A stretch of DNA of 64,000 nt from JALOOX01 sp964557955 (GCA_964557955.1 CAZLCS010000023.1:1-64000); one strand, 5' to 3'; shown: positions 36,804 through 45,531, counted from the first letter of the stretch. Numbers and translations are program-made. Notes: generated from the letters alone by a model not told the origin.

Positions 36804-38071
36804 CCGGTTGAGGCCAGGACTGCGCTCCAGAGCCATCCATTGGGATCGATCTTCTTACGCTGCCAGGTGGCCAGGCGGGTGGGAACGTGGGTGAAGACGT
36901 TCTTCCAGTATCCTACCACCATGTCGGTGCAGCCGGCCATGGCGGCATGGGCGGCATTCTGCCCCAGGAGCAGGCAGAATGCCGAATCGAAGGCATTGGC
37001 CGGCATGCTGCGGATGGTGTAGCTGGGGTCGATGTACTTGAGACTGATTTCCATTCCGAGCCGGGAGAAGTATTCCTTGATACGGTCCCGCAGCAGAATC
37101 CCGATATCCCCGAAACGGATGTTGCCGGATGCATCGCGCCCGAGCGAATCTTCAAAGAGCTCCTGTCCCGCGCCCTCACCCACCACGATCACCGCGTGGG
37201 CCCTCCGCTCCAACCGCTCCCTGAGCTGATCGAGGAAGCGGTTCAGGTCGAAGGGGACTTCCGGGATGAGGCAGAAGTTGACCTGGTTGTCCGCCAGGGA
37301 AACAAATGCAGGGATGAACCCGGATTCCCGTCCCATGAGCTTCACCAGGCCGATCCCGTTCCGGTACCCCTCGGCTTCGCTGTGAGCAGCATAGGTGGCT
37401 CGCCTCGCCTGGGAAATCGCCGTCTGGAATCCGAACGACGTTTGAACGTAGGAAATGTCGTTGTCAATGGTCTTGGGAATGCCCACGACGGCGATCTTCA
37501 AACCGCGCTTCCCGATCTCCTCAGCCAGTGCATGATTCCCGCGCAGTGTGCCGTCGCCACCGATGGTGAAGAGCACGCCGACATTCATCCGCTCCAGCGT
37601 GTCCACCATGTCGGCAACATCCTGGTGCCCCCGTGACGAACCGAGAATCGATCCTCCGCTTTCGTGGATGCGGTTCACAACGGCCGGCGTCAACTCGAGG
37701 GGCACATGCCGGTGCTTCGAGGAGAGCCCCTCGTAGCCGTAGCGAAATCCATAAACCGTCGGGACACCGTAATGGTGAACCAGGCAAAGCACGATGGAGC
37801 GAATCACATCGTTGAGCCCGGGGCACAACCCGCCGCAGGTCACGATGCCGCATTTGAGCTTGGATGGATCGAAGTAAATCTTCTCCCGCGGCCCCGCCGT
37901 CTGGAAAGACGGCGGATCCTTTCCCTCATTCACAAGCGCCTGGATTTCCCTGGGATCTGAGTGCACCAGCACCCGCTCTTCCTCATCGACGAAGGTCTGC
38001 CCCACCATGGGAGACTGCACGCGGCATTCTCCCAACTTCGCGATCTCGAAATCCTTCAAATCATGCTCCAT
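36785..38071 (-). CDS. 6-phosphofructokinase, ATP-dependent long-form (TP0108-like clade)
   Basis: A 428-residue member of the PFK superfamily that phosphorylates fructose 6-phosphate. The phosphoryl-donor motif is GGDGT (171-175), as in ATP users, combined with PKTIDND (199-205), whose Lys is shared with PPi enzymes and the non-allosteric ATP clade. Other motifs are GIVTCGGLCPGLNDVIR, GRESGF, and VPFDLNRFL. The Gly/Lys combination favours ATP as donor, but this is inference. GGGAGG precedes the tandem ATGs (38074, 38071). Confidence 0.88.
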   Translation of the reverse strand: MEHDLKDFEIAKLGECRVQSPMVGQTFVDEEERVLVHSDPREIQALVNEGKDPPSFQTAGPREKIYFDPSKLKCGIVTCGGLCPGLNDVIRSIVLCLVHHYGVPTVYGFRYGYEGLSSKHRHVPLELTPAVVNRIHESGGSILGSSRGHQDVADMVDTLERMNVGVLFTIGGDGTLRGNHALAEEIGKRGLKIAVVGIPKTIDNDISYVQTSFGFQTAISQARRATYAAHSEAEGYRNGIGLVKLMGRESGFIPAFVSLADNQVNFCLIPEVPFDLNRFLDQLRERLERRAHAVIVVGEGAGQELFEDSLGRDASGNIRFGDIGILLRDRIKEYFSRLGMEISLKYIDPSYTIRSMPANAFDSAFCLLLGQNAAHAAMAGCTDMVVGYWKNVFTHVPTRLATWQRKKIDPNGWLWSAVLASTGQSADI

Positions 38072-38419
38072 CATGAAGCCTCCCGTCGATTCCAATGAAT
38101 TACGAAGGGCGTCCCGTCGCTGCGGCAATCAGCCATCAGCACAGGGCTCCCCTCCTTATTGAGGATCTGACGAACGTCGAAGATAAATCGAACCTGACCT
38201 TTCCCATGACTGCTGAGGAGGATACTCGATTTGAGCAGATGAGGAAAAACAAAACAGCAACGGGAGAAAGCGAAGGAGACCACAGGTCAAACAGGCAGAC
38301 GCCCTGACTGGGGCCAGGCTGGGGTCTGTTCCGCCGCCCCTGATAGGGACGGCGGTCAAGAATCGATGAGGCTGAGCGACCCGGTTCATGACGCCCGAGA
38401 ACTCACTCAAGAACCTGCG
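38072..38419. other. Intergenic region (348 bases)
   Basis: Contains a GC-rich hairpin near its right end; no gene recognised. Confidence 0.4.
38331..38355 (-). terminator. Hairpin after the outer-membrane protein gene
   Basis: CCGCCG plus CCCT (38331-38341) pairs with AGGG plus CGGCGG (38345-38355) with one mismatch. It lies 65 bases past the stop at 38420. No T-run follows. Confidence 0.45.
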
Positions 38420-39418
38420 CTAGAAATGGTGGACCACTCTCCAGTTGAGCCGGTATCCTTCCGGGCGGTTTTCTGCGGCTGTTTCGAAATAAGCATTGAA
38501 AAAGAAGTGTGTATCACGGGTGATGTGGAAAAGGGCCCCGGGCCCTATGCCAAAGACCTGCTCCTTGCTTCCGCCGATGTCGTTGCCCTCCACCTCGTCG
38601 TTGGTGAACTGCTTGAGGTAGTAGCCGTTGACCCCGAGCCGAAGCCGCTTCTCCCAGACTTCGTAAGCGCTCGCGAAGTTCAGGTGGATCGCCTGGCCGG
38701 CCTGCGTATCGGCCAGCTCACCGGGTGGATCGTCGTTTTCGGCGTTCCAGAGGTAATGCACGCGCCACGAGGCTGTCCATTTGGGAGTCAGGAATACCGT
38801 GGCCGCCCAATAAGGGTTGAACGAAAAGAAGTTGCTTCCGGGATTGAGGGCCTTGTCCCGGTCATAGTCCCCTGTTGGAAAAATCAGCTGAAATTCGACG
38901 CGGTGCATGAAGAGCGGCCCATTCGCTCCCATAATGGGATCCCATTGCAGATAAGGACCCAACAGGATGTCGCCGACTCCACCCCCGTTCTCATTGAGGC
39001 CGGCTCGATCCCCCAGGCTGTGGTCCAGGTCGATGGCCACCACGGGAATGATCAGATCCAGACCCCATTTTCCTCCAAAGAAGATGTCGCAATTGGACTG
39101 GTAAATGAGCTGCGTCAGGCTGATGAAAACGTCCAGGTTTTCATCGGCAAAATCAGGGAGCAGACGATCGCCGTCTGCATTGGTGAGCTTGTCCGAATTG
39201 TAATACTGAAAATATTGAGTGAGATAAAGCCCCGGACCGGCCGGCGGCCCGCCGTCCAGAAAGCTTGTGAACCCCAGATTGACTGCCGGCAGCCGGTATG
39301 CCCATGCGTTCATACTCAGAAGCATCGCCCCCACGATGCCGATGACCGCCCTGCAGAACAGACTCAACCCTCTCCTCCCCCGAATCCGTCTCACTTCCTC
39401 CTCCTTTCCGCAATTCAT
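38420..39418 (-). CDS. SphA/MetA-pathway type outer-membrane beta-barrel protein
   Basis: A 332-residue exported protein with a signal peptide ending MNAWA (about 1-40) and alternating beta strands ending in HHF. Segments FQLIFPTGDYDRDKALNPGS and GDILLGPYLQWDP match the SphA/MetA_deg outer-membrane family linked to uptake or degradation of aromatics in other bacteria; substrate here unknown. ATG 39418 (or 39421) follows GGAGG. It is the last gene of the trpB2 unit, sharing the ATGA with the Cys protein stop. Confidence 0.75.
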   Translation of the reverse strand: MNCGKEEEVRRIRGRRGLSLFCRAVIGIVGAMLLSMNAWAYRLPAVNLGFTSFLDGGPPAGPGLYLTQYFQYYNSDKLTNADGDRLLPDFADENLDVFISLTQLIYQSNCDIFFGGKWGLDLIIPVVAIDLDHSLGDRAGLNENGGGVGDILLGPYLQWDPIMGANGPLFMHRVEFQLIFPTGDYDRDKALNPGSNFFSFNPYWAATVFLTPKWTASWRVHYLWNAENDDPPGELADTQAGQAIHLNFASAYEVWEKRLRLGVNGYYLKQFTNDEVEGNDIGGSKEQVFGIGPGALFHITRDTHFFFNAYFETAAENRPEGYRLNWRVVHHF

Positions 39419-39693
39419 CATTTGTCCTCCGCACAGCGCTTCCTGGCTGCATCCATCAACTCGATCAGACAGGCAACCTTCTCTTTCGGTGCCTGGCCAA
39501 AACAGCGCTCCCATTCCTCCTCGGCGAGCTTCAAGCGAAGGTATCGCTCAACAGCGGGAATACGCCAGCTCCAGCAGTGGAGCATTCTGGAACAGGGGAG
39601 CCGCCCTCCTTCCTCTTCGCAATAGGCGAAGGTCACCTCCCCTCCGAGTCTGGGGCATCGGATCAACAGTTCTCGAAACACATTTCCCTCCAT
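39418..39693 (-). CDS. Small Cys-containing protein of unknown function
   Basis: A 91-residue protein with an N-terminal Cys group (RCPRLGGEVTFAYCEEEG, then LPCSRMLHCW) and a helical C-terminus (AEEEWERCFGQAPKEK). The CPRLG-x-V-x-F-x-YC pattern suggests a metal-binding module, possibly iron-sulfur. It starts 24 bases downstream of trpB2 and overlaps the OMP gene. The ribosome site is unclear; a GTG at 39681 (after GGAGGG) is an alternative start. Confidence 0.6.
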   Translation of the reverse strand: MEGNVFRELLIRCPRLGGEVTFAYCEEEGGRLPCSRMLHCWSWRIPAVERYLRLKLAEEEWERCFGQAPKEKVACLIELMDAARKRCAEDK

Positions 39694-39717
39694 ACTCCCG
39701 AGGGGCTTTCAGCAATG

Positions 39718-41079
39718 CTACGGCTTCGGCAGGCCGGATATCGATTCCAGCGCCTTTTGAATCTCTTCCTCGGGAAGCTCGTAGGGAGTCAACTGCCCGG
39801 AGAGAAAGGCGTCGTAAGCAGGCAGGTCGATGATCCCATGTCCACTCCAGTTGAAAAGGATTACTTTCTCTTTCCCTTCCTGCCGTGCACGTTCCGCTTC
39901 CTGCACCACTGCCGCGATCACATGGTTTGTTTCCGGAGCCGGGATGAAGCCCTCGGATTGAGCCCACTGGACCCCCGCCGTGAACGTCTCAATCTGGTTG
40001 AACGCCTTGGCTTCCACCACGCCTTCCTTGACCAGGTGGCTCACGATGGGCGCCATGCCATGATATCTCAGACCCCCCGCATGGATGGGAGCCGGCAGGA
40101 ACCCATGTCCCAGGGTATGCATGGCCAGAAGCGGAGTCGTCATGGCCGTGTCCCCGAAATCGTAGGCGAAGGGGCCGCGCGTCAAGGTGGGGCAGGAGGT
40201 AGGTTCCGCGGCGATGATTTCCAGCGACTTGCCATGAATCTTGTCCCGCACAAAGGGAAGGCTGATTCCTGCGAAATTGCTGCCCCCGCCGGCGCAGCCC
40301 AGAACCACGTCGGGGTATTCACCGATCTTGGCCATCTGCTTCTGGGCTTCGAGACCGATGATAGTCTGATGCATCAGGACATGGTTGAGCACGCTCCCCA
40401 ATGAGTAACGGGCGGTCTCGTCCCCGACGGCGTCTTCGATGGCTTCACTGATGGCGATGCCCAGGCTCCCCGGGGAATCGGGCGCTTCGGCCAGGATCTT
40501 TCGCCCGGCACTGGTGCGCTCGCTGGGGCTCGAAATGCATTCACCCCCCCAGGTCATCATCATAAGCCGGCGGTAAGGCTTCTGCTCGAAGCTCACCCGG
40601 ACCATGAACACCCGGCACTGCAGGCCGAACATTTTGCAGGCCATGCTGAGAGCGCTTCCCCATTGGCCCGCTCCGGTTTCGGTCGAGAGCCGCTTGATGC
40701 CGAAAACCTTGTTGTAGTAAGCCTGTGCAATGGCCGTATTGGGCTTGTGGGAACCTGCGGGGCTCGTCCCTTCGTTCTTGTAGTAGATGCGCACCGGGGC
40801 ATCCAGGAGCTTCTCAAACTGCCTGGCCCGACAAAGCGGCGACGGCCTCCACAGGAGATACTTCTCGAGAACCGGTTCCGGAATGTCGATCCAACGCTCC
40901 GTGGAAACTTCCTGCTCAATGAGGTTCATGGGGAATACCGGCGCCAGGTCCTCCGCGGCAATGGGCTTGCCGGTGCCCGGATGCAGAGGGGGACTCATGG
41001 GCGTCGGCAGATCGGCCATGATATTGTACCACTGCCGGGGGATCTCATCATCGGCCAGTACGACCTTTACCTGTTCCAT
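39718..41079 (-). CDS. trpB2: Tryptophan synthase beta chain-like (TrpB2 type)
   Basis: A 453-residue PLP enzyme that makes tryptophan from indole and serine. The PLP lysine is Lys112 in AGSHKPNTAIAQ, and the long N-terminal region (RPSPLCRARQFEK) marks the TrpB2 subgroup, which works without a normal TrpA partner. Other motifs are TGAGQWGSALS and GCAGGGSNFAG. GGAGG precedes the ATG. A leader peptide rich in Trp and a terminator precede it (see those entries), so expression should respond to charged tRNA-Trp. No other trp gene is present in the window. Confidence 0.92.
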   Translation of the reverse strand: MEQVKVVLADDEIPRQWYNIMADLPTPMSPPLHPGTGKPIAAEDLAPVFPMNLIEQEVSTERWIDIPEPVLEKYLLWRPSPLCRARQFEKLLDAPVRIYYKNEGTSPAGSHKPNTAIAQAYYNKVFGIKRLSTETGAGQWGSALSMACKMFGLQCRVFMVRVSFEQKPYRRLMMMTWGGECISSPSERTSAGRKILAEAPDSPGSLGIAISEAIEDAVGDETARYSLGSVLNHVLMHQTIIGLEAQKQMAKIGEYPDVVLGCAGGGSNFAGISLPFVRDKIHGKSLEIIAAEPTSCPTLTRGPFAYDFGDTAMTTPLLAMHTLGHGFLPAPIHAGGLRYHGMAPIVSHLVKEGVVEAKAFNQIETFTAGVQWAQSEGFIPAPETNHVIAAVVQEAERARQEGKEKVILFNWSGHGIIDLPAYDAFLSGQLTPYELPEEEIQKALESISGLPKP

Positions 41080-41147
41080 CGTGCCTCCTGTCCAGTTGAT
41101 TTTCCTTGATCCTTCACGAATCCTGCTTCCAATGACTCAAAACAAAA

Positions 41148-41179
41148 AGCCGTGGGGAAGACTTTGCTTGCCCACGGCT
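41148..41179 (-). terminator. Trp attenuator terminator hairpin
   Basis: On the minus strand AGCCGTGGG (41179-41171) pairs with CCCACGGCT (41156-41148), followed by TTTTTGTTTT. It sits after the leader peptide and 69 bases before trpB2. Upstream CCACAGGC can pair with GCCGTGG of its 5' arm with one bulged base, a plausible antiterminator. Confidence 0.8.
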
Positions 41180-41222
41180 CTGAGGATGGATCGGCGGCGT
41201 AGAGGAGCGCCTGTGGACAGGC

Positions 41223-41282
41223 TCAGCACAAGGTCCGCCACCACCACCAAAACAGCGAAAAGACTGCGGGTCGAAACTGCAC
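41223..41282 (-). CDS. trpL: trp leader peptide with four tandem Trp codons
   Basis: A 19-codon frame opening with GTG (41282) and ending TGA (41223). The peptide contains FWWWWRTLC, with four consecutive TGG codons (41238-41249). AGGAGAAGG lies 7 bases before the GTG. It is followed by a terminator hairpin and trpB2, the hallmark of ribosome-mediated trp attenuation. It was too short for a normal gene call. Confidence 0.85.
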   Translation of the reverse strand: MQFRPAVFSLFWWWWRTLC

Positions 41283-41320
41283 GGGAAAACCTTCTCCTAA
41301 TGGATGTACATCATTCTCGT

Positions 41321-41345
41321 ATTATAGACACGAGTGCAGTGTCAA
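41321..41345 (-). promoter_or_regulatory. Candidate promoter of the trpL-trpB2 unit
   Basis: Perfect TTGACA (41340-41345) and perfect TATAAT (41321-41326) on the minus strand are only 13 bases apart, shorter than usual. The -10 lies inside an inverted repeat CTCGT/ACGAG, which could bind a repressor or explain the unusual spacing. Confidence 0.5.
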
Positions 41346-41363
41346 GTGAAATGTTGCTCAAAA

Positions 41364-43235
41364 TCAGGAACTGCTGCATCCGTGCAACGCGACGGCAAGA
41401 CTCAGAAATCGGTCGCTTTCCCGGAACATGAGCTTCTTTTCGACCATGCCGTTCAGAAAGGAGTGCAACTTATCTTCTGCAAGGTTGGGAAACCGCTGGA
41501 CCACATCGCGAAGCGATCGATGCCTTCGGCAGAAGAGGTAAATCTCCCGGGACGGTCCCGTCAGCCGATGCTGGAGCGCAGGCAGACGCAGCCGAAGCTG
41601 GCGAATGATAAGGAATTCCTTTCCATCCCGGTAGCTCAGGACAGGATTGGAGCCGGAGGCTTGCTTCAGGTCCCGGAAGGTGCGCTCCCAGACATTGAGC
41701 CGCTCCAGCACCGGTCGCCACAGTCTCCTCTGGAACCCGAGATCACCGCGATAGCCTTGAATCATCAACCGCACATCCCGGAGGATCGCCTGCGGGAATA
41801 TCGATGCAAAATGCGGATGGTTGAAGACGGATCGAATTCCATGGGACCCGGGCGAACGATGGATGGGGCTTTCAAGCCCCAGCCAAAAACGAACGGGTTT
41901 GAGCGGCCGATAGATCTGCACAAACTCGAGGGTCTGCAAAGTCTCACGGACATCCTCCTCATCGCTTCCAGGAAACCGCATGATGAGATTGGAACTGTTG
42001 ATGATGGACAGCTCTTCACAATCTCTCATGATCTGCAGGTTCTGAATGCAGGTGGTTCCTTTGTTCATCTTGGAGAGGAGACGTGTGCTGAGGGCCTCGA
42101 TGCCCACCTGCAGTTCCTCCACCCCCGCTCGTTTCATGACATCCAGCACGTCTCGGGTGATGGTGGCTCGAACCTCTCCGAACAAACGCAGGTCCTTCCC
42201 GAGGGTCGCAAGCCCTCCGAAAACCTCCTGAATTCCCTTCGCGGGCAGAACGTTGTCCGTGAATGCAACGGAAAGGGTGCGGTAGCGGGAGGTAAGGTCA
42301 TCGATTTCCGCCACTGCCTTTTCGGGTCTCTTGAAACGAAAACCCTCCCACTGAAGATTGAGATTACAGAATGCGCAACCGCTCTCGCCACTCCTGCCGA
42401 CACGCCTCCACCAGCACCCTCTCGAGAGCTCCATGGGAAGCGTCGGAATGAAAGAATGACCCGAAGGCAGGTGCTGAAGTTCGGCAAAATAATCTGCATA
42501 GTCGGGCATCGGGAGCTCGTTCAAATCCTCCATCTGGTGGAACACGGTTCCGCCCGCATCCAGTGCAGATCTTGAAGGAGTGGAAATGGACGAAGCAGTG
42601 AGGCGAGGTCTCTTTTCAGGTGGGGACTGCAGGTGGCCCACCAGTTCCGTCAGCGGGAGTTCCCCTTCCCCGAGGATAATGTAATCGATTTCAGGAAAAT
42701 GCCTGAACCAGGCGGGGCAGGAGCCCATGAACCAGGACGAGCCTCCTGCCACGATGCACGCTCCAGGATGGAGCTCCTTGATTCGCCGGATGAGATAGAG
42801 CGAGGCGGTGAGCTGGCAAAGACAGACGGAAAAACCTGTCAGACCGCATTCACCCCAGTCGTTTTCCTCGAGGAAACCCTGCGTGGCTGTCCGAACACGC
42901 TCCACCACGTCATGAAACGTCACTCCCCTCAAAGCCGACCTGCCTCTGGCCTCCCTGAGGAACAAGCGTTCGGCGGAATCACGCACTTGAGGAAATAAAA
43001 GAGCGCCGTAAACGGTTTCGGCCAGCCAGCTTCTCTCGGAGATGGCCCGATAGAGGTCGAAACCCAGGGCATCGGCCACTCGCAGGTAGAGGTGATGGGA
43101 CTCGACCCGAAGGCCGGGATACCTCGATTCGAGAAATGCCTTGAGGGACCCCAGCTGAATGGAGGGGCGGTTGAACAGGGGCCACGGAGCAGAGACCAGC
43201 GCCATGCGATCGAACGGCTTCCATGTGTCTTCCAT
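41364..43235 (-). CDS. B12-binding radical SAM protein, RiPP maturation C-methyltransferase type
   Basis: A 623-residue protein. The N-terminal third has a cobalamin-binding-like region (GLTGFSVCLCQLTASLYLI to IVAGGSSWFMGS). The radical SAM cluster motif is Cys274-x12-Cys287-x2-Cys290 in SRGCWWRRVG and GCAFCNLN, the CWW pattern of the RiPP maturation radical SAM C-methyltransferase family. QVGIEALSTRLLSKMNKGT is also typical. C-terminal segment carries further helices. It starts at ATG 43235; a GTG at 43334 is in frame upstream. No classical precursor peptide is adjacent; the divergent Cys-rich protein is the only candidate partner. Confidence 0.7.
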   Translation of the reverse strand: MEDTWKPFDRMALVSAPWPLFNRPSIQLGSLKAFLESRYPGLRVESHHLYLRVADALGFDLYRAISERSWLAETVYGALLFPQVRDSAERLFLREARGRSALRGVTFHDVVERVRTATQGFLEENDWGECGLTGFSVCLCQLTASLYLIRRIKELHPGACIVAGGSSWFMGSCPAWFRHFPEIDYIILGEGELPLTELVGHLQSPPEKRPRLTASSISTPSRSALDAGGTVFHQMEDLNELPMPDYADYFAELQHLPSGHSFIPTLPMELSRGCWWRRVGRSGESGCAFCNLNLQWEGFRFKRPEKAVAEIDDLTSRYRTLSVAFTDNVLPAKGIQEVFGGLATLGKDLRLFGEVRATITRDVLDVMKRAGVEELQVGIEALSTRLLSKMNKGTTCIQNLQIMRDCEELSIINSSNLIMRFPGSDEEDVRETLQTLEFVQIYRPLKPVRFWLGLESPIHRSPGSHGIRSVFNHPHFASIFPQAILRDVRLMIQGYRGDLGFQRRLWRPVLERLNVWERTFRDLKQASGSNPVLSYRDGKEFLIIRQLRLRLPALQHRLTGPSREIYLFCRRHRSLRDVVQRFPNLAEDKLHSFLNGMVEKKLMFRESDRFLSLAVALHGCSSS

Positions 43236-43427
43236 CCGTGCTTCTTCCACCAAGCTTTCTTTCGGGTCCGGTCCAGTCCCACCTTCGTTCAGGTCCGGGC
43301 TTCGTCGTGATCTTGGTCCAATGCCTCTCAGCACAAGGGGCTTGCAGGTCAGAGTACCAGTTCTTAATTCTTAAGCATGCTGCATGACAGTTGAGCGCAT
43401 CTCATCCTGCCCGTTCGAGAGAAGGCT

Positions 43428-43444
43428 ATGATCCCAGGGATCAT
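43428..43444. promoter_or_regulatory. Palindromic operator-like site
   Basis: ATGATCCC-A-GGGATCAT is a perfect 8+1+8 palindrome located between the divergent radical SAM and C2HC genes, about 90 bases before the latter. A dimeric regulator could bind here; no regulator gene is adjacent. Confidence 0.45.
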
Positions 43445-43531
43445 GGGCTTGGGCAGGCAGGGATCGGTGATTCGTTTTCTCGCGTCTGACGCTTTTCGGT
43501 TCACCGGCGTCATTGACCATAGGAGGATAAA

Positions 43532-43756
43532 ATGGCCTATACCTGTAAGACATGCGGCGCCGTGGCTGAAGAGCCCGGCCATCTTTGTAGTCCCTGCGGC
43601 GACAAATCCAAGTGCAGCTTTTGTGGAGCACCTGCTGTTGATACAGCCCACATGTGCAAGGACAAACTGGCAGCCATGAAATACGTCTGCTCCGGATGCG
43701 GACGTGTGGCCATGGAGGAAGGTCACCTCTGCAGCCCCAGTCCCATCGGGGGGTAG
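43532..43756 (+). CDS. Protein of three tandem C2HC zinc-ribbon-like modules
   Basis: A 74-residue protein with ten Cys. Three modules share exactly the spacing C-x2-C-x8-H-x-C (Cys5/8-His17-Cys19, Cys28/31-His40-Cys42, Cys53/56-His65-Cys67). Modules 1 and 3 are nearly identical (EEPGHLCSP and EEGHLCSP). It is hydrophilic with no signal. GGAGG lies upstream. Zinc binding is inferred from the pattern. It is divergent from a radical SAM gene, and a 16-bp perfect hairpin follows it. Confidence 0.75.
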   Translation: MAYTCKTCGAVAEEPGHLCSPCGDKSKCSFCGAPAVDTAHMCKDKLAAMKYVCSGCGRVAMEEGHLCSPSPIGG

Positions 43757-43802
43757 TGCTCACCGGTCTCGATCTTCCAATACCCTTCAGCCCATTGCGA
43801 TG

Positions 43803-43839
43803 GCAATCCTTTCTCCACGAGAGGTGGAGAAAGGATTGC
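43803..43839 (+). terminator. Perfect 16-bp hairpin between convergent genes
   Basis: GCAATCCTTTCTCCAC (43803-43818) and GTGGAGAAAGGATTGC (43824-43839) form a perfect stem with a 5-base loop. It follows the C2HC gene and precedes the 3' end of the kinase gene on the other strand. No T-run on either side. Confidence 0.6.
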
Positions 43840-43922
43840 TCCCACCATGATAGAACGATCACTCCAAAGCGTGCGGATGATTTGGCAGTGGGGAGCGAGT
43901 GTGAGGATACCGCGGCGCTTCG

Positions 43923-45473
43923 TTATCCGTGCTGCCTGGGGAGCTTGATCGTGAAAGTGCTTCCTTCCGAGGGTTTGCTCTCGACGGTGATGGTCCCTTT
44001 GTGGCGGTCTATGATCCCATAGACGGTAGAGAGCCCCAGACCCAGCCCTTTTCCCTCCTTCTTCGTCGTGAAGAACGGGTCGAAGATATACATCTGGTCC
44101 TCTTTGGCAATACCGCACCCGGTGTCTTTCACCCTGATGTGGACCAGTTCCTTCTTTCGGTCCAGCCAGCTCTCCAGGATCATTCGACCTCCGCCCGGCA
44201 TGGCGTCGATGGCGTTGAAGATCAAGTTGATGATACACTGCTGCAGCTGGTTGAAATCACCCTGAACCCTGGGACCACTGGGATCGAGTCGGGTCTCCAC
44301 CTGGATGTTTTGCAGACTCAGCTTGTGCTGGCTCAGGAGCAGACTCTTGCTGAGCAGCTCGTTCACATCCACCTCGGTGAATTCGAGCTTCGATATGCGC
44401 GAAAAAGCCAGGAGGTTGGAGACAATCTTGGAGCAACGACTGAGCTCACTTTCCATCAAATTGAGATAACTGGTAAATCGATCTGAGCATTCCCGTGTTG
44501 GCGCATCCTGACCCAGGATTTTCTGCATGAGTCGGGCATAGTTGAGGAGCCCGGAAAGGGGATTGTTGATTTCATGGACGACGCTGGCAGCCAATCTCCC
44601 CAGGGAAATCATTTTGTCCTGTTGAAGCAGGCGGGCCTGGTCGGCGAATTGCTGGGTGAGTTTTCGAATGTCGCGCAGGTCCCGAAAGAAACCGACAACC
44701 CCTATGGCTTCCCTGCCCTCGTACAGAACCGAGGCCGAGAGCTGAACGGGGATCTTTGCACCGGATGCGGCCCGTAGCGTGGATTCGTACAGAAACAACC
44801 GGTCTTTCCCCCCAAACTCTTCGGAATCCAGTTTCATACGAAACTTCTCATATTCTCCTTCCACGAAAAACCCTTCGAGGCTCAGCTGGCCAATGGCCTC
44901 CTGACGCGGGATTCCCAGCATGGATTCCATGCTCTTGTTGAAAATGATCACCCTGGAATCCTGGTCACAGGCCACAATCCCATCTATGGAGCTGTCGATG
45001 AGAATCTTCTGAAAGTTGAAGGTCTTGGCCAGCTCTTCAGCCGTCTCCATCCATTTTTCTTCAATGAGCGCCGTGTAATCGCGAAGCTCCTTGCGGGTGG
45101 TATAACGCTCCTTGGCCCGTTTCAAAGCAATCTGAAGCGCATCGTCGTTGATCGGTTTGGTGATGAAATCCGATGCACCCAGCTGGAGGGCCTTGACGGC
45201 AAAATCGAGCTCGCTGAATGCCGTGACCACGATCACCTCTTTGTCGGGGTGCTTCTCCTTGATGGTGCTCAAGACTTCCAGGCCGTCCATGCCGGGCATC
45301 CGGATGTCCGTGATGACGATCTCCGGCGACATCTCCGAACAGAGAGCAACGCCGGACTCGCCGTCCGGAGCCGTCGCAACCTCATAGCCGGCATCCTCAA
45401 GGGTTATCGTCATGACCCTCCGTATGCCGGGATCATCGTCGATGAGCAGCAGCTTCCACTCCTTCTGTACCAT
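43923..45473 (-). CDS. Response regulator-PAS-histidine kinase hybrid
   Basis: A 516-residue soluble kinase. A receiver domain (1-120) has IDDDPG, phospho-acceptor Asp56 (VITDIRMPG) and the conserved Lys in ITKP. A PAS domain (about 155-270, DSSIDGIVACDQDSRVIIFNK) follows, then HisKA with His300 (ASVVHEINNPLSG) and an HATPase with NLIFNAIDAM, DTGCGI and GLGLGLSTVYGI. No membrane helix or output domain is seen. The receiver-first order suggests it relays a signal from another kinase. Partner genes are not adjacent. ATG 45473 is chosen to give the receiver start. Confidence 0.93.
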   Translation of the reverse strand: MVQKEWKLLLIDDDPGIRRVMTITLEDAGYEVATAPDGESGVALCSEMSPEIVITDIRMPGMDGLEVLSTIKEKHPDKEVIVVTAFSELDFAVKALQLGASDFITKPINDDALQIALKRAKERYTTRKELRDYTALIEEKWMETAEELAKTFNFQKILIDSSIDGIVACDQDSRVIIFNKSMESMLGIPRQEAIGQLSLEGFFVEGEYEKFRMKLDSEEFGGKDRLFLYESTLRAASGAKIPVQLSASVLYEGREAIGVVGFFRDLRDIRKLTQQFADQARLLQQDKMISLGRLAASVVHEINNPLSGLLNYARLMQKILGQDAPTRECSDRFTSYLNLMESELSRCSKIVSNLLAFSRISKLEFTEVDVNELLSKSLLLSQHKLSLQNIQVETRLDPSGPRVQGDFNQLQQCIINLIFNAIDAMPGGGRMILESWLDRKKELVHIRVKDTGCGIAKEDQMYIFDPFFTTKKEGKGLGLGLSTVYGIIDRHKGTITVESKPSEGSTFTIKLPRQHG

Positions 45474-45531
45474 AGAGATCTTTCTGCACGGATGAAGACC
45501 GCGTATCGTGAGGAGAGAAGAGAAAAACAAA

